Source: Micrococcales bacterium (GTDB lineage: Bacteria > Actinomycetota > Actinomycetes > Actinomycetales > Microbacteriaceae). Taken from it: a stretch of DNA of 33,216 nucleotides. Made by a program: the position numbers and the translations under genes. The stretch lies in contig CANGBK010000010.1 of the NCBI GenBank assembly GCA_947452235.1, forward strand, positions 1-33,216, written 5' to 3'. Numbering within the stretch: the first letter of the stretch is position 1; every line of letters starts with the position of its first letter. The notes beneath the pieces are model-generated. The model worked only from the letters and a program-made list of their open reading frames with translations, did not search any database and was not told the DNA's origin. Positions 17,444 through 27,794 of this stretch are shown in pieces.

Positions 17444-20400
17444 GAAGCGCTCTCCTATCAGCTGCGTGCTCTTGAAGAGATCTCACTCCGAAAGGACCTG
17501 CAATTACCGTTTCGAAAGATCCAATGGCAGCAGATAACTGAGCGATAGTTGTGAAGATAGGTGCATCTGCTGCTGTTGTTGCTGCACGAATCTCATAACC
17601 ATCCTTACGAGCATCTGAACCGCTAGGAGTATTCACAACGACATCAACTTCACCAGCTGAAATCAATTCAACGATTGAAGGACCCGCAGGTGCTTGATCA
17701 TCAGCTGAGTGTTTGCGAACAACTGTTGCGTTAATGCCATGCCTATTTAGAATCGCAGCCGTTCCGCTGGTTGCAAGAATCTTGTAACCGAGTTGCGAGA
17801 GTCTTCTAACCGGAAGAATTACCTGATGCTTATCTCGATCAGCAACTGAGATGAAGATAGTCCCTGATGTTGGAAGAGCGGATCCAGCTGCAGATTGCGC
17901 TTTCGCAAAAGCGGTTGGAAAATCTACGTCGATACCCATAACTTCACCGGTTGAACGCATCTCTGGACCCAGAAGAGAATCTACAAAGCGGCCATCTTTT
18001 GTTGCGAATCTCTTGAAAGGTAAAACAGCTTCCTTCACTGAAATTGCTGCACCAGCAGGAATATGCGTTCCATCCTGCTTAGGAAGGTGACCTTCTGCAA
18101 CTAGTTCAGCGATTGACTTTCCGACCATAACTAAAGCAGCCGCTTTTGCAAGAGTGATACCAAGTGCTTTAGAAACAAATGGAACTGTTCTAGATGCTCT
18201 TGGGTTTGCTTCAAGAACATAAAGAACATCGTGCGCTAGAGCAAACTGAACATTCAGTAACCCCCTAACACCTATACCTTGAGCAATCTTTAGCGTTGCT
18301 TCACGAACACGATCAATTTGAACATCGCTCAAAGTGATTGGTGGAAGTGTGCAAGAAGAGTCACCCGAGTGAATACCAGCTTCTTCGATGTGTTCCATAA
18401 CTCCACCAACGTATAGCTGTTCACCGTCGAATAAAGCATCAATGTCGATCTCGATGGCGTCATCCAGGAAACGGTCAACTAAAAGTGGATGCTTAGGGCC
18501 CACGATCGCCTGATCTGCAATTCGATCAAAGTATCCTTCAAGTGAATTCTCGTCATAGACAATCTCCATGCCACGTCCACCAAGAACGAAACTTGGGCGA
18601 ACCAGAACTGGGTATCCAATTCGGTTTGCAATTACCTTAGATTCCTCCAAGCTGATTGCTGTTCCGTTAGCCGGAGAGATTAGCTTGGCATCATCCAAAA
18701 TCTTGGAGAAAGCTCCGCGTTCTTCAGCTAGGTCAATAGCATCCGGTGTTGTTCCAAGAATTGGAATGCCATTTTGCTCTAACCCTTGGGCCAAACCTAG
18801 AGCGGTTTGACCACCCAGCTGAACGACAACACCAACAAGTTCCCCACTTTGAGATTCAGCGTGAATAACTTCCAGAACATCTTCTAAGGTCAAAGGTTCG
18901 AAGTAGAGCCTGTCGCTAGTGTCATAATCAGTCGAAACCGTTTCTGGGTTGCAGTTGATCATGATGGTCTCGAAACCAGCGTCATGCAAAGCAAACGATG
19001 CATGCACGCAAGAGTAATCAAACTCAACTCCCTGACCAATACGGTTAGGGCCTGAACCTATGATGACAACCTTACGACTAGCCGAAGGTCTGACTTCTGT
19101 TTGCTGCTCATAGGTGCTGTAGTGATATGGGGTAAGTGCCGGGAATTCACCAGCACAGGTATCAACAGTCTTGAACACCGGCCTGATCCCAGCTTCATAG
19201 CGTTGATGCCTAACCTCTTCTTCAGTTCTTCCCCTAAGTTGTGCAAGTTGAATGTCTGAGAAGCCGTGAGACTTAGCAAAAATCATAAGGTCTTCTGTGA
19301 GCTTGTCTGCAGATGAAAGCTCTTCGGCTATCTGGTTAATGTATTGAATTTGCTCTAGGAACCAAGGATCAATCTTGGTTGCCTCGAACATTTCCTCGAT
19401 TGACGCTCCAAGTCTCATGGCCTGTTGAACAGTAACGATACGACCATCAGTTGGCACCTTAGAGATAGAAACAAGTTCGTCTTTGGATTTAGTTTGCTCT
19501 CCCCAATGGAAAGATGAACCTCTACGCTCCAGGCTTCTAAGAGATTTCTGAAGTGCCTGAGTGAAGTTTCGCCCAATAGCCATAGCTTCACCAACAGATT
19601 TCATGGTCGTGGTTAGGGTTGCATCTGCTGCTGGGAACTTCTCGAAAGCAAATCTAGGAACCTTTACGACAATGTAGTCAAGAGTTGGTTCAAAAGATGC
19701 TGGAGTGACCTTTGTGATGTCATTAGGAATTTCATCCAAACGGTAACCAATAGCTAGCTTGGCTGCAATCTTTGCAATTGGGAACCCAGTTGCCTTAGAT
19801 GCCAATGCTGAAGACCGGCTCACGCGAGGGTTCATCTCAATAACGATGATTCGACCGGTGTCTGGTTCAACTGCAAACTGAATGTTGCAACCACCTGTGT
19901 CAACACCAACAGCACGAATGATGTCAATAGCAATGTCACGGAGTCTCTGATATTCGCGGTCTGTTAAAGTCAGTGCTGGAGCAACAGTTATTGAATCTCC
20001 TGTGTGAACGCCAACCGGATCAACGTTTTCAATAGAACAAACAACGACTGTGTTGTCTGCCTTATCCCTCATCAGCTCAAGCTCATACTCTTTCCAGCCC
20101 AGAATTGATTCTTCAAGCAGAACTTCTGTGGTGGGGCTGGCTTGCAAACCTGCGCCAGCGATTCTGCGAAGGTCTTCTTCGTTGTATGCAAAACCAGACC
20201 CGAGACCACCCATGGTGAAAGATGGTCTGACAACAACTGGGTAACCGAGCTGTGCTGCTCCAGAAAGAACTTCGTCCATCGTGTGCGCGATAACAGACTT
20301 AGCAACATCAGCTCCTGCGTCCAGAACTAGTTGCTTGAAAGACTGTCTGTCTTCACCGGCACGAATGGCGTCAACGTTTGCTCCAATTAGTTCGACGTTG

Positions 20401-20732
20401 TATTTATCAAGAATGCCAAGTTCATGCAGAGACATCGCGGCATTTAGAGCGGTCTGGCCACCGAGTGTCGGCAAGATGGCATCCGGTTTCTCCTTGATGA
20501 TGATTGACTCAATGATCTCTGGTGTGATTGGTTCTATATATGTAGCATCCGCGAAATCAGGGTCGGTCATGATCGTCGCAGGGTTGCTGTTAATCAAGAT
20601 AACTCGAACCCCTTCGGCGCGAAGGACTCGGCAGGCTTGGGTGCCTGAATAGTCAAACTCACATGCCTGACCGATAACAATTGGCCCTGAGCCAATAACT
20701 AGAACGCTTTTGATGTCTTCTCTACGTGGCAT
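17436..20732 (-). CDS. carB: Carbamoyl-phosphate synthase large chain
   Basis: Uses ammonia from CarA, bicarbonate and two ATP to make carbamoyl phosphate for pyrimidines and arginine. 1098 residues, full length. It has duplicated ATP-grasp halves, each opening with a GSGP element ([19 protein letters not shown] near 13; [18 protein letters not shown] near 555). A C-terminal MGS-like allosteric domain occupies about 950-1098 ([23 protein letters not shown]). The ATG overlaps the carA stop by one base (TAATG), and the 3' end overlaps pyrF by 8 bases. Confidence 0.98.
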   Translation of the reverse strand: MPRREDIKSVLVIGSGPIVIGQACEFDYSGTQACRVLRAEGVRVILINSNPATIMTDPDFADATYIEPITPEIIESIIIKEKPDAILPTLGGQTALNAAMSLHELGILDKYNVELIGANVDAIRAGEDRQSFKQLVLDAGADVAKSVIAHTMDEVLSGAAQLGYPVVVRPSFTMGGLGSGFAYNEEDLRRIAGAGLQASPTTEVLLEESILGWKEYELELMRDKADNTVVVCSIENVDPVGVHTGDSITVAPALTLTDREYQRLRDIAIDIIRAVGVDTGGCNIQFAVEPDTGRIIVIEMNPRVSRSSALASKATGFPIAKIAAKLAIGYRLDEIPNDITKVTPASFEPTLDYIVVKVPRFAFEKFPAADATLTTTMKSVGEAMAIGRNFTQALQKSLRSLERRGSSFHWGEQTKSKDELVSISKVPTDGRIVTVQQAMRLGASIEEMFEATKIDPWFLEQIQYINQIAEELSSADKLTEDLMIFAKSHGFSDIQLAQLRGRTEEEVRHQRYEAGIRPVFKTVDTCAGEFPALTPYHYSTYEQQTEVRPSASRKVVIIGSGPNRIGQGVEFDYSCVHASFALHDAGFETIMINCNPETVSTDYDTSDRLYFEPLTLEDVLEVIHAESQSGELVGVVVQLGGQTALGLAQGLEQNGIPILGTTPDAIDLAEERGAFSKILDDAKLISPANGTAISLEESKVIANRIGYPVLVRPSFVLGGRGMEIVYDENSLEGYFDRIADQAIVGPKHPLLVDRFLDDAIEIDIDALFDGEQLYVGGVMEHIEEAGIHSGDSSCTLPPITLSDVQIDRVREATLKIAQGIGVRGLLNVQFALAHDVLYVLEANPRASRTVPFVSKALGITLAKAAALVMVGKSIAELVAEGHLPKQDGTHIPAGAAISVKEAVLPFKRFATKDGRFVDSLLGPEMRSTGEVMGIDVDFPTAFAKAQSAAGSALPTSGTIFISVADRDKHQVILPVRRLSQLGYKILATSGTAAILNRHGINATVVRKHSADDQAPAGPSIVELISAGEVDVVVNTPSGSDARKDGYEIRAATTAADAPIFTTIAQLSAAIGSFETVIAGPFGVRSLQEHAADRRALLA

Positions 20733-21877
20733 TAGTTAACCTTTGATTTTCTGTTTTCGGCAATCATTTCAATCAGACGATCGAATAAATAGTTGGCATC
20801 GTGCGGGCCAGCAGCTGCCTCTGGGTGGTATTGAACCGAGTACGCAGGAATATCAACACACTCTAACCCTTCGACAACATCATCATTCAGACAGATGTGG
20901 CTTACCTTCACTTGACCAAATCCAGCCGGTGATGGAACAACTTCCCCACCTTCAACCTTCACAGCGAAACCATGGTTGTGAGCTGTAACTTCAACCTTTC
21001 CTGTTGTTCTATCCAGAACAGGCTGGTTAATACCTCGGTGTCCGAAAGCAAGCTTGTAGGTTTCGAAACCTAGAGCTCTACCTAGAAGTTGATTTCCAAA
21101 GCAGATCCCAAAGAAGGGAATCTTCTTGTTGAGAACCTCACGCAGAGCGGCTACTTGAGATTCAGCAGTACTTGGATCTCCTGGGCCATTGCTATAAAAC
21201 ACGGCATCAGGGTTCTCGGAAAGCAAAACATCTGCTGAGGATCTAGCTGGATAAACAATCACATCTAAACCTCGGGCGGTCATGTTTTGAATAGTTGAAC
21301 GCTTGATACCAAGATCCAGTATTGAAATCTTTCCGAAGTATTCACCTTCGTGCTCAACTCTGTAAGGTTCCTTAGTTGAAACAATATCGCTTAGAGATCG
21401 TCCAGCCATAGGCTCTGAAGCTTTGACGAGTTCGATAAGTTCCGTAACTGGTCGTTTTGCTTCGTCGCCGCTGAAGACACCTGCACGCATAACTCCAACA
21501 TCTCTCAGGTGAAGTGTTAGGGCACGAGTGTCCAGTTCCGAGATGCCAACTACTCCATCACGAAGCAGGTCATCTTCAAGAGATCTCTGTGAACGGAAGT
21601 TTGATGTGATTCTTGAAACATCTCTAACAATGTATCCAGCAACCCAAATACGATCTGATTCCGCATCGGTGTCGTTCATACCAGTGTTGCCGATGTGAGG
21701 TGCCGTTTGAAGAACAATCTGCCCGGCATAAGAAGGGTCAGTTAGTGTTTCTTGGTATCCAGACATTCCAGTTGAGAAAACTATCTCACCAAGAGAACTA
21801 CCCTCCTTACCAAAAGGAACTCCGGTGTAAACCTGGCCATCTTCTAGAACTAGAACTGCGTCGCGTGCTCTAATCAA
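20732..21877 (-). CDS. carA: Carbamoyl-phosphate synthase small chain
   Basis: Glutaminase subunit that passes ammonia to CarB. 381 residues. The class I amidotransferase domain carries Cys259 in FFGICFGNQ and His351/Glu353 in [12 protein letters not shown]. The N-terminal domain is typical ([21 protein letters not shown]). The start is TTG at 21877 with AGGAG seven bases upstream, forming a TTGA overlap with the pyrC stop. In mycobacteria a membrane protein gene sits between pyrC and carA; here there is no space for it. Confidence 0.97.
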   Translation of the reverse strand: MIRARDAVLVLEDGQVYTGVPFGKEGSSLGEIVFSTGMSGYQETLTDPSYAGQIVLQTAPHIGNTGMNDTDAESDRIWVAGYIVRDVSRITSNFRSQRSLEDDLLRDGVVGISELDTRALTLHLRDVGVMRAGVFSGDEAKRPVTELIELVKASEPMAGRSLSDIVSTKEPYRVEHEGEYFGKISILDLGIKRSTIQNMTARGLDVIVYPARSSADVLLSENPDAVFYSNGPGDPSTAESQVAALREVLNKKIPFFGICFGNQLLGRALGFETYKLAFGHRGINQPVLDRTTGKVEVTAHNHGFAVKVEGGEVVPSPAGFGQVKVSHICLNDDVVEGLECVDIPAYSVQYHPEAAAGPHDANYLFDRLIEMIAENRKSKVN

Positions 21878-23172
21878 TTGTTCTCTCCTAGCTCTAGAAC
21901 TTTGCCGTCTCTGACTGTCAAAGTACCTTTGTAAATGGTGTGCTTCACAGCACCGTTTAGTTCCATACCCGCGTATGGGTTGTTGTTACTCTTGCTTTCG
22001 CCTTCGCGATCAATAACCTGTTTAGCCTTTGGGTCAATCAAAACAATGTTTGCGTAAGAACCTGGTGTCAGTTCTTGACCTTGGTCGCTCAGCTTTCCAA
22101 TTCTTGCTGGATTGCTTGAGAGCACTTCTTGGAATCTCTTCCAGTCGATAAGTCCAGTTTCAATCAGTGTTGTTTGAGCAATTGCTGCTGCAGTTTCTAA
22201 ACCGAGCATTCCAAATGCGGCCTCACCCCATTCGCAATCCTTGCTATCTTCTGGATGAGGTGCGTGATCGGTTGCGATGATATCTATAGTTCCATCGGCT
22301 ACAGCCAATCTCAACGCTTCAACATCCTTCTGTGTTCTTAGCGGAGGATTTACCTTATAGAGCGGGTCATATTCACTCGCTAAATCTTCGGTTAGTAGTA
22401 AGTGATGAGGTGTCACTTCAGCAGTAACTTTGATTCCTCTAGCCTTAGCCCAACGAATGATGTCTACTGAACCTGCAGTTGAAACATGGCAAATATGCAA
22501 TCTTGAATCCACCTCTTCTGCAAGAAGAACATCTCTAGCTATGATTGCTTGCTCGGCAACCTGAGGCCAACCGGTAAGCCCTAGCTTCATTGAAAGTTCG
22601 CCTTCATTCATCTGCGCATTGACAGTAAGAGCAGGATCTTGAGCATGCTGAGCAATCACACCCTCGAAACTCTTGACGTATTCCAAAGCTCTTCTCATCA
22701 CTAGAGAGTCGCTAACACACTTACCGTCGTCGCTAAAGACTGTCACGGTAGCTGAAGACTTATTCATCTTGCCCATGTCTGATAGCTGAGAGCCTTCAAG
22801 ATTTACTGTTACTGCTCCGATTGGCTGAACCTGGACGTAACCTGCTTTCTTGCCTAAGGCAAATACCTGCTCAACAACAGCTGCGTTATCAGCTACCGGA
22901 GCGGTATTAGCCATTGCATGAACCGAAGTGAATCCACCTTTTGCGGCCGCCTTTGAACCAGTGAGGATGGTTTCACTTCCTTCAAAACCTGGCTCTCTAA
23001 GGTGAGTGTGAAGGTCGACTAGACCACTAAGAGCAATCAATCCAGAAGCATCAATGAGTTCACCGGTGGAACTTAGGTTGCTTCCAACCTGGACAATCAT
23101 TTGATCATTGATTTCTATGTCAACAACTGTTCCGTCGGCTAGTTGAGCATTCTTGATTAGGTAATGTGACAT
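21874..23172 (-). CDS. pyrC: Dihydroorotase (class I)
   Basis: Zinc enzyme cyclising carbamoyl aspartate to dihydroorotate. 432 residues. Metal ligands as expected: [10 protein letters not shown] (His55, His57), FSDDG (146-150, the Asp used in place of a carboxylated lysine in this class), His176 in IAQHAQDP, His229 in HICHVS, and TDHAPH (301-306). The start ATG overlaps the pyrB stop by one base (TAATG). Length and motifs indicate a catalytically active form, not the inactive pseudo-dihydroorotase found next to some PyrB proteins. Confidence 0.97.
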   Translation of the reverse strand: MSHYLIKNAQLADGTVVDIEINDQMIVQVGSNLSSTGELIDASGLIALSGLVDLHTHLREPGFEGSETILTGSKAAAKGGFTSVHAMANTAPVADNAAVVEQVFALGKKAGYVQVQPIGAVTVNLEGSQLSDMGKMNKSSATVTVFSDDGKCVSDSLVMRRALEYVKSFEGVIAQHAQDPALTVNAQMNEGELSMKLGLTGWPQVAEQAIIARDVLLAEEVDSRLHICHVSTAGSVDIIRWAKARGIKVTAEVTPHHLLLTEDLASEYDPLYKVNPPLRTQKDVEALRLAVADGTIDIIATDHAPHPEDSKDCEWGEAAFGMLGLETAAAIAQTTLIETGLIDWKRFQEVLSSNPARIGKLSDQGQELTPGSYANIVLIDPKAKQVIDREGESKSNNNPYAGMELNGAVKHTIYKGTLTVRDGKVLELGENN

Positions 23173-24113
23173 TACGCTTTCCCTTCTTGAGCTAAAAGTC
23201 TGTAGAGAACAGCCATTCGCACGGCAACACCGTTTGCTACCTGTTCCAAGATTGTTGATTGAGCTGAATCAGCAGCCTTTGAAGAAATTTCTAGGCCTCT
23301 GTTCATAGGTCCTGGGTGCATCACGAGAGTCTTAGAAGATAACGAGTCAAACCTTGAATCTGTAAGGCCAAAGAGCTGTGAATACTCTTTAGCGTTAGGG
23401 ATGAATGCTGAGTTCATTCGCTCTGCCTGAATTCTAAGCATCATCACGACATCAAAGTTCTGAGCAAGTGCTTGGTCAAAGTCATAATAGATTTCATCAA
23501 CGAGACCAAGAGAAGCTGATGGAACCAAAGTCGAAGGCCCACAGTAAGAGACCTTTGCACCAAGTTTTCTAAGCAAAAGCGCGTTAGATCTGGCAACTCT
23601 TGAATGAAGTATGTCTCCAACAATTAACACTCGAACACCAGATAGATCCCCCTGGTCTAATCCATTCAACCTTTGTCTGATGGTCAGGCTATCCAATAGT
23701 CCTTGAGTCGGATGTTCGTGTGTTCCATCGCCAGCGTTGATAACGGCTGAGGTTGACCATGGTGCATTAGCAATAGTGAGAGCTGCTCCGCTGTGATGAT
23801 GGCGAACGATAAGTGCGTCAACACCCATAGCTTCGAGAGTTCCGATTGTGTCTTTTAGGGATTCACCTTTACTAACTGAAGATCCTTTAGCGGTGAAATT
23901 GACTACGTCAGCCGACAATCTTTTGGCGGCGAGTTCGAATGAGAATCTAGTTCTGGTTGAATCCTCAAAGAAGAGATTCACCACTGTTCTGCCATTCAGA
24001 GCGGGAAGCTTCTTCACGTCCCTCTTATTTACTTCTTGCATCTGAGCGGAAAGATTCAGAAGGTCAATTGCTTCTTGTTTAGAAAGATCGTTGATGGATA
24101 GAAGGTGCCTCAC
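23172..24113 (-). CDS. pyrB: Aspartate carbamoyltransferase catalytic chain
   Basis: Joins carbamoyl phosphate and aspartate, the first committed pyrimidine step. 313 residues. The carbamoyl phosphate loop is [11 protein letters not shown] (50-60), with [19 protein letters not shown] and the aspartate-site [10 protein letters not shown] following. No pyrI regulatory subunit gene is present, so allosteric control of the enterobacterial kind is not expected; control probably comes from PyrR. The start is GTG, overlapping the pyrR stop as GTGA; the N-terminus [10 protein letters not shown] fits the family. Confidence 0.97.
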   Translation of the reverse strand: MRHLLSINDLSKQEAIDLLNLSAQMQEVNKRDVKKLPALNGRTVVNLFFEDSTRTRFSFELAAKRLSADVVNFTAKGSSVSKGESLKDTIGTLEAMGVDALIVRHHHSGAALTIANAPWSTSAVINAGDGTHEHPTQGLLDSLTIRQRLNGLDQGDLSGVRVLIVGDILHSRVARSNALLLRKLGAKVSYCGPSTLVPSASLGLVDEIYYDFDQALAQNFDVVMMLRIQAERMNSAFIPNAKEYSQLFGLTDSRFDSLSSKTLVMHPGPMNRGLEISSKAADSAQSTILEQVANGVAVRMAVLYRLLAQEGKA

Positions 24114-24649
24114 TGCTCAATCACCACTGACTGCTCTTCATCTGTTTCTGTAAGGTGAACGTTGATTCGTTCAGTAACACTAGTGGGTAGGTTCTTTCCA
24201 ACATAGTCAGCTCGAATGGGGAGTTCTCTGTGACCTCTGTCAACAAGAACAGCTAATCGAACAGCTTTAGGTCTTCCATATGAAACTATGGCGTCAAGAG
24301 CTGCTCTAATAGTTCGTCCGCTGAACAGGACATCGTCAACTAAAACAACAGTTTTTTCATCTAATGAACCAACAGGAATCTCGGTTGGTGTGACTTCCCT
24401 ATTGGGTTTGGCGCTTAGATCATCTCTAAACATCGTGACATCAAGCCGTCCAAGGGATTCTTCAACATCGAAATCTGGGTAGTTCTTCTTTATGGAGTTG
24501 GCTATACGTTTAGCCAAAAACACGCCTCTAGTTGGAATTCCTAAAAGTAAGAGATTTTCTGTTCCGTGATTCGCTTCGACTATTTCATGAGAAATGCGAA
24601 TTATGGCCCGATCGATATCGGCCGCGTCTAAGACTGTGCGTAGGCTCAT
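24110..24649 (-). CDS. pyrR: Bifunctional pyr operon regulator / uracil phosphoribosyltransferase
   Basis: RNA-binding regulator of the pyr operon with uracil phosphoribosyltransferase activity. 179 residues. The PRPP-binding motif [13 protein letters not shown] is at 101-113. Two in-frame ATGs lie close together (24655 and 24649). AAGGAG touches the first directly but is six bases before the second, so I choose 24649, giving [13 protein letters not shown]. Just upstream is a hairpin that fits a PyrR-binding loop and can hide the same SD. PyrR therefore probably represses its own translation and, through coupled starts, that of pyrB onward when UMP is high. Confidence 0.96.
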   Translation of the reverse strand: MSLRTVLDAADIDRAIIRISHEIVEANHGTENLLLLGIPTRGVFLAKRIANSIKKNYPDFDVEESLGRLDVTMFRDDLSAKPNREVTPTEIPVGSLDEKTVVLVDDVLFSGRTIRAALDAIVSYGRPKAVRLAVLVDRGHRELPIRADYVGKNLPTSVTERINVHLTETDEEQSVVIEQ

Positions 24650-24655
24650 GCACAT

Positions 24656-24690
24656 CTCCTTCTGCGCCTCACAGGACGCCTTTAAAGGAC
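24656..24690 (-). promoter_or_regulatory. PyrR-binding hairpin that sequesters the pyrR SD
   Basis: On the minus strand an upper stem GCGTC/GGCGC (24679-24675 with 24668-24664) holds the hexaloop CTGTGA. Below it is a purine-rich internal bulge (AAAG on one side, AG on the other). A lower stem TCCTT/AAGGA then pairs 24689-24685 with 24661-24657. This stem, bulge, stem and hexaloop layout, with GTCCTGTGAGGC across the top, is what is known for PyrR-binding loops. The 3' strand of the lower stem is the pyrR SD itself, so PyrR bound to UMP would block translation. PyrR-dependent translational repression has been described in Mycobacterium smegmatis; application here is inference from fold and position. 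Confidence 0.8.
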
Positions 24691-24702
24691 TTGTTTGGAA
24701 AT

Positions 24703-24708
24703 AGTTTA
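24703..24708 (-). promoter_or_regulatory. Possible -10 box of the pyr operon
   Basis: TAAACT on the minus strand in the 79-bp nusB-pyrR gap, the widest in the window. A start about seven bases downstream (near 24696) would place the transcript 5' end a few bases before the PyrR hairpin, which is sensible for a short regulatory leader. There is no good -35 at 16-18 bases (TTAGTT at best), so this is tentative. Confidence 0.3.
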
Positions 24709-24728
24709 GTGCTATTTGTTGCTTGAAA

Positions 24729-25148
24729 CTAAATTGGCTTGCGTGTTGCCGCTATTGCAGCCAAAACACCGTTCACGAAAGTCGATGAATCGTCGGTTGA
24801 GAGCTCGCTGGCCAGAGCAACAGCTTCAGAGATGACCACTTGAGCCGGAGTTTCATTAGCGAAAGCAAGTTCGTAAGTTGCAACCCTAAGAATCGCACGG
24901 TCAACGGCAGGCATGCGCTCTAAAGGCCAGTTCTGTGAAACGCTCTCTAGCAAAGCATCGATTTCGAGCTGGTTAGCTAGAACACCTTGAACTAGATCGT
25001 TAGCGAAGTCAAATATCTCATCTTGATTCTGATGATCTATGACACTTTGCTTAGTTTCTTCAAGTAAATCGGTAGCCATCGCATCACGCAGTTCAGCTGC
25101 GTATAGAGCGTCAACTGCGCGTTTGCGGGATTTAGTTCTAGAACTCAC
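24729..25148 (-). CDS. nusB: Transcription antitermination factor NusB
   Basis: All-helical RNA-binding protein of the rRNA antitermination complex with NusE (S10). 139 residues. SRTKSRKRAVDALYAAELR at the N-terminus, NWPLERMPAVDRAILRVATYEL and INEAV-like [25 protein letters not shown] are the family landmarks. The start is GTG at 25148, four bases after efp. The only AGG lies immediately against the start codon, too close for normal use, so translation may depend on coupling to efp. Confidence 0.95.
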   Translation of the reverse strand: MSSRTKSRKRAVDALYAAELRDAMATDLLEETKQSVIDHQNQDEIFDFANDLVQGVLANQLEIDALLESVSQNWPLERMPAVDRAILRVATYELAFANETPAQVVISEAVALASELSTDDSSTFVNGVLAAIAATRKPI

Positions 25149-25152
25149 CTGT

Positions 25153-25716
25153 TTAGTCAGTCACGCGGCCAAGGTAGTCACCGGTTCTGGTGTCAACCTT
25201 AACTTTTGTGCCCTGTTCAACGAAAAGAGGAACCTGGATCTGAAGGCCGGTCTCTAGAGTTGCTGGCTTAGTTCCTCCAGAAGAACGATCTCCCTGAAGG
25301 CCAGGCTCGGTGAAAGTGATCTCCAAAACAACTGATGCCGGAAGTTCAACATAGATTGGTAAACCCTCGTGAATAGCAACGATAGCCATCTGGTTCTCTA
25401 ATAGGTAGTTAGCTGCGTCTCCGACTAGTGCATTTGAAAGAGTAATCTGGTCGTAATCGGTGGTGTCCATGAAAATGTAGCCATCACCATCGGCGTATAG
25501 GTACTGCATTTCACGCTTGTCTACTGTTGCGGTTTCAATCTTCACACCTGCGTTTAGGGTACGGTCAATGACCTTACCGCTGATAACGTTCTTTAGCTTT
25601 GTTCTAACGAAAGCAGGACCTTTACCTGGTTTTACGTGTTGGAATTCGACGACAGTCCATAGCTGGTTTTCCATGTTTAGAACCATGCCGTTTTTTAGAT
25701 CATTGCTTGTTGCCAT
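25153..25716 (-). CDS. efp: Elongation factor P (PGKGP-loop type)
   Basis: Translation factor that rescues ribosomes stalled at polyproline. 187 residues, three beta-barrel domains in the usual arrangement (KOW-like, OB and C-terminal S1-like domain). The loop that enters the peptidyl transferase centre reads VKPGKGPAF, with Lys32 flanked symmetrically as PGKGP. In Corynebacterium glutamicum the PGKGP subfamily is reported to work without modification of the lysine, so an EpmA/EpmB or similar system may not be needed here. The ATG has GAGG seven bases upstream. Confidence 0.97.
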   Translation of the reverse strand: MATSNDLKNGMVLNMENQLWTVVEFQHVKPGKGPAFVRTKLKNVISGKVIDRTLNAGVKIETATVDKREMQYLYADGDGYIFMDTTDYDQITLSNALVGDAANYLLENQMAIVAIHEGLPIYVELPASVVLEITFTEPGLQGDRSSGGTKPATLETGLQIQVPLFVEQGTKVKVDTRTGDYLGRVTD

Positions 25717-25762
25717 TTTTATGCCTCGCAGGAATTAATTATTTGGCCAGACGGCCTAGAGC

Positions 25763-25771
25763 AGTTTATCA
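25763..25771 (-). promoter_or_regulatory. Possible extended -10 promoter for efp-nusB
   Basis: TGATAAACT on the minus strand, in which the TGA is the aroQ stop codon, fits an extended -10 (TGN then TANNNT). The predicted start lies near 25756, giving an efp leader of about 40 bases. The gap of 52 bp before efp is large for this window. The small GGCC/GGCC hairpin (25745-25756) would sit at the 5' end. No -35 is evident, so the call is weak. Confidence 0.3.
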
Positions 25772-26203
25772 GGAAGCCAGTTGAGTTAGCGCTAGGCGGT
25801 AGGAATCTAAGCCAAAACCAGCGATAACACCGGTTGCTACCCCAGATATAACTGAAGTTTGTCTAAATTCTTCTCTGGCATGAGGGTTAGAGATGTGAAC
25901 CTCAATAAGCTTCAAGCCAGATTTGGTAAGCATTGCGCAGGCATCTCGCAGAGCATACGAATAGTGAGTAAAGGCAGCAGGGTTTAGAACAACTGAATAC
26001 TTGTTTTCATAAGCTTCGTGAATCCACGAAATAAGTTCTGCTTCATCATTTGTTTGTCGGATGTCCGTCTCAAGACCTAAATTGACACCAAAAGCTGTCA
26101 GATCGCCTACCAATTGGGTGTAGTCAACTGTTCCATAAACATCAGGTTCACGTGAACCCAATTTAGAGAGATTAGGGCCATTCAGGATTAAAACTTTAGA
26201 CAT
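25769..26203 (-). CDS. aroQ: 3-Dehydroquinate dehydratase, type II
   Basis: Third step of the shikimate pathway, dehydroquinate to dehydroshikimate. 144 residues, the size of the small dodecameric type II enzymes. NGPNLSKLGSREPDVYG contains the catalytic Tyr23 loop; NPAAFTHYS (74-82) and EVHISNPHAREEFR (101-114) carry the substrate- and acid-base residues (Asn74, His80, Glu101, His103). It follows aroB by 15 bases with a weak SD. Confidence 0.96.
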   Translation of the reverse strand: MSKVLILNGPNLSKLGSREPDVYGTVDYTQLVGDLTAFGVNLGLETDIRQTNDEAELISWIHEAYENKYSVVLNPAAFTHYSYALRDACAMLTKSGLKLIEVHISNPHAREEFRQTSVISGVATGVIAGFGLDSYRLALTQLAS

Positions 26204-26218
26204 AGGTCTAATCTACCT

Positions 26219-27298
26219 TTAGTTAGCTATTTCTAAGAAGGCCGAGTAGAGCATCTCCTCAGTTGGAGCTTCTAGGATTCCAGGTTTTGCCAAACCATCG
26301 AGAACTACGAAACGAAGAATTCCGCCACGACTCTTTTTATCGATCTGCATTCCTGTGTAAAGTGCTGACCACTTATCTTTCGAATAGCTGGTAGGTAAGC
26401 CAATCAGGTCAAGAATTCTCTTGTGCCTATCGGCAGTCTCATCATCAAGACGTCCAGCAGAACGTGCGAGTTCGGCTACAAAACACATGCCGATGGAAAC
26501 AGCGTGTCCGTGCTTCATTTTGTAGTGTTCTGCAAGCTCAATAGCGTGACCTAGAGTGTGGCCGTAGTTCAGAAACTCTCTGTTGCCTGATTCTCTAAAA
26601 TCAGATCCAACGGTGTTCACCTTGACTTGAATAGTTCTGTTCACAAGCTCTAAGAAGCGATCTGAACGAACATCTACGGCATCGCTTACGTTCTCCTCGA
26701 TTAGGTCAAGGATTGTTGGGTCTTTGATAAAGCCACATTTTACGATTTCCCCAAACCCGCTTCCCAATTCAACTTTAGGAAGAGATTCAAGAGTGTCCAG
26801 GTCGGCTATGACAGAGTGAGGGTCATGAAAAGCACCAACAAGGTTTTTACCCTCTAAAGTGTTGATTCCTGTTTTGCCGCCGATGCTTGCATCCACAATA
26901 GCCAGCAATGTGGTCGGAACATGAACCACCTTTATTCCCCTAAGCCAAGTTGCTGCAATGAACCCTGCAAGGTCGGTGGTCGAACCCCCACCTAAAGAAA
27001 CAACGGCATCAGATCTTGAGAACTCAGCTTGCCCCAATGAAGACCAAGCAATAGTTAGCCAGCGATCTGCTTTAGCAGACTCGCCATCAGCAACTGGAAA
27101 CTGCCAAACTGACTTACCGGATTCAGTAAGTGCATCGGCTAGTGCTTGAGCACTAATCTCCAGAGGTTCTGGATAAACCAAAAGAACTTTCTTAGTAGCG
27201 CTTCCAAGACTGCTTGCGACTTCGTCTAGTAGGCCTCTGCCGAGCAAGATTTCATAGGAGTTATCTCCTTTAGCCTGAATTCGTTTTAGTTCGGTCAT
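26219..27298 (-). CDS. aroB: 3-Dehydroquinate synthase
   Basis: NAD- and metal-dependent cyclisation of DAHP to 3-dehydroquinate. 359 residues. Signatures: SLGGGSTTDLAGFIAATWLRG, VPTTLLAIVDASIGGKTGIN and LNYGHTLGHAIE, with the metal-binding Glu and His residues of the family. The start ATG overlaps the aroK stop as ATGA. The DAHP synthase that supplies its substrate is not in the window. Confidence 0.97.
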   Translation of the reverse strand: MTELKRIQAKGDNSYEILLGRGLLDEVASSLGSATKKVLLVYPEPLEISAQALADALTESGKSVWQFPVADGESAKADRWLTIAWSSLGQAEFSRSDAVVSLGGGSTTDLAGFIAATWLRGIKVVHVPTTLLAIVDASIGGKTGINTLEGKNLVGAFHDPHSVIADLDTLESLPKVELGSGFGEIVKCGFIKDPTILDLIEENVSDAVDVRSDRFLELVNRTIQVKVNTVGSDFRESGNREFLNYGHTLGHAIELAEHYKMKHGHAVSIGMCFVAELARSAGRLDDETADRHKRILDLIGLPTSYSKDKWSALYTGMQIDKKSRGGILRFVVLDGLAKPGILEAPTEEMLYSAFLEIAN

Positions 27299-27792
27299 TG
27301 TGCTTCAAGTTTCTCGCATATGAGCGAAATAGTCTCGTTCAAACTCGTGTTTGATGTGTCAACTTCAAAATCGGATAGTCTCTCGTAAAGAGGCTTGCGT
27401 TCGTTATAGATACGAGTCCAATCTTCCATACCGTTTTTCAGTAGCGGTCGCTTGGAGTGTGACAGCCTGGATTTCATGTGCTTGCCATCAGTAGATAAAT
27501 AGACCACGAACGCATCAGCTAAGTTCCGTTGAGTCTCTCCATTGAGAACTGCGCCACCGCCAGTTGCAATAACAGCTTTAGAATTCAAGGCTTTGGCCAC
27601 AACGCCTGCTTCGAGTTCTCGGAATTTCTGTTCTCCTAAAGTTTCAAAGATTTCAGGAATTGGACCATGCTCAGCAGTAACAAGTTGGTCGGTATCCAAG
27701 AAGTCACAGCCAAGTCTTCTTGAAAGTTTCTTACCAATAGTTGTTTTACCAACACCCATAGGGCCGATTAGAACTATTGGTTTAGTCAGCAT
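27295..27792 (-). CDS. aroK: Shikimate kinase
   Basis: Phosphorylates shikimate at the 3-hydroxyl. 165 residues. P-loop GPMGVGKTT (10-18), DTDQL for the Asp that binds shikimate and Mg, FRELE, and GGGAVL. The lid region contains RPLLKNG. It starts two bases after the aroC stop without a clear SD and is coupled to aroB by a 4-base overlap. AroA (EPSP synthase), the next enzyme, is not encoded here. Confidence 0.96.
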   Translation of the reverse strand: MLTKPIVLIGPMGVGKTTIGKKLSRRLGCDFLDTDQLVTAEHGPIPEIFETLGEQKFRELEAGVVAKALNSKAVIATGGGAVLNGETQRNLADAFVVYLSTDGKHMKSRLSHSKRPLLKNGMEDWTRIYNERKPLYERLSDFEVDTSNTSLNETISLICEKLEAQ

Positions 27793-27794
27793 GA

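Noticed and set aside
20281-20652. 123-codon open frame on the plus strand within carB
   Set aside because: It lies wholly antisense to conserved carB codons. Such frames are expected opposite a long gene.
25745-25756. GGCC-GTCT-GGCC hairpin between aroQ and efp as a terminator
   Set aside because: Only four base pairs and followed by a mixed AT run instead of a U-tract; too weak to call.
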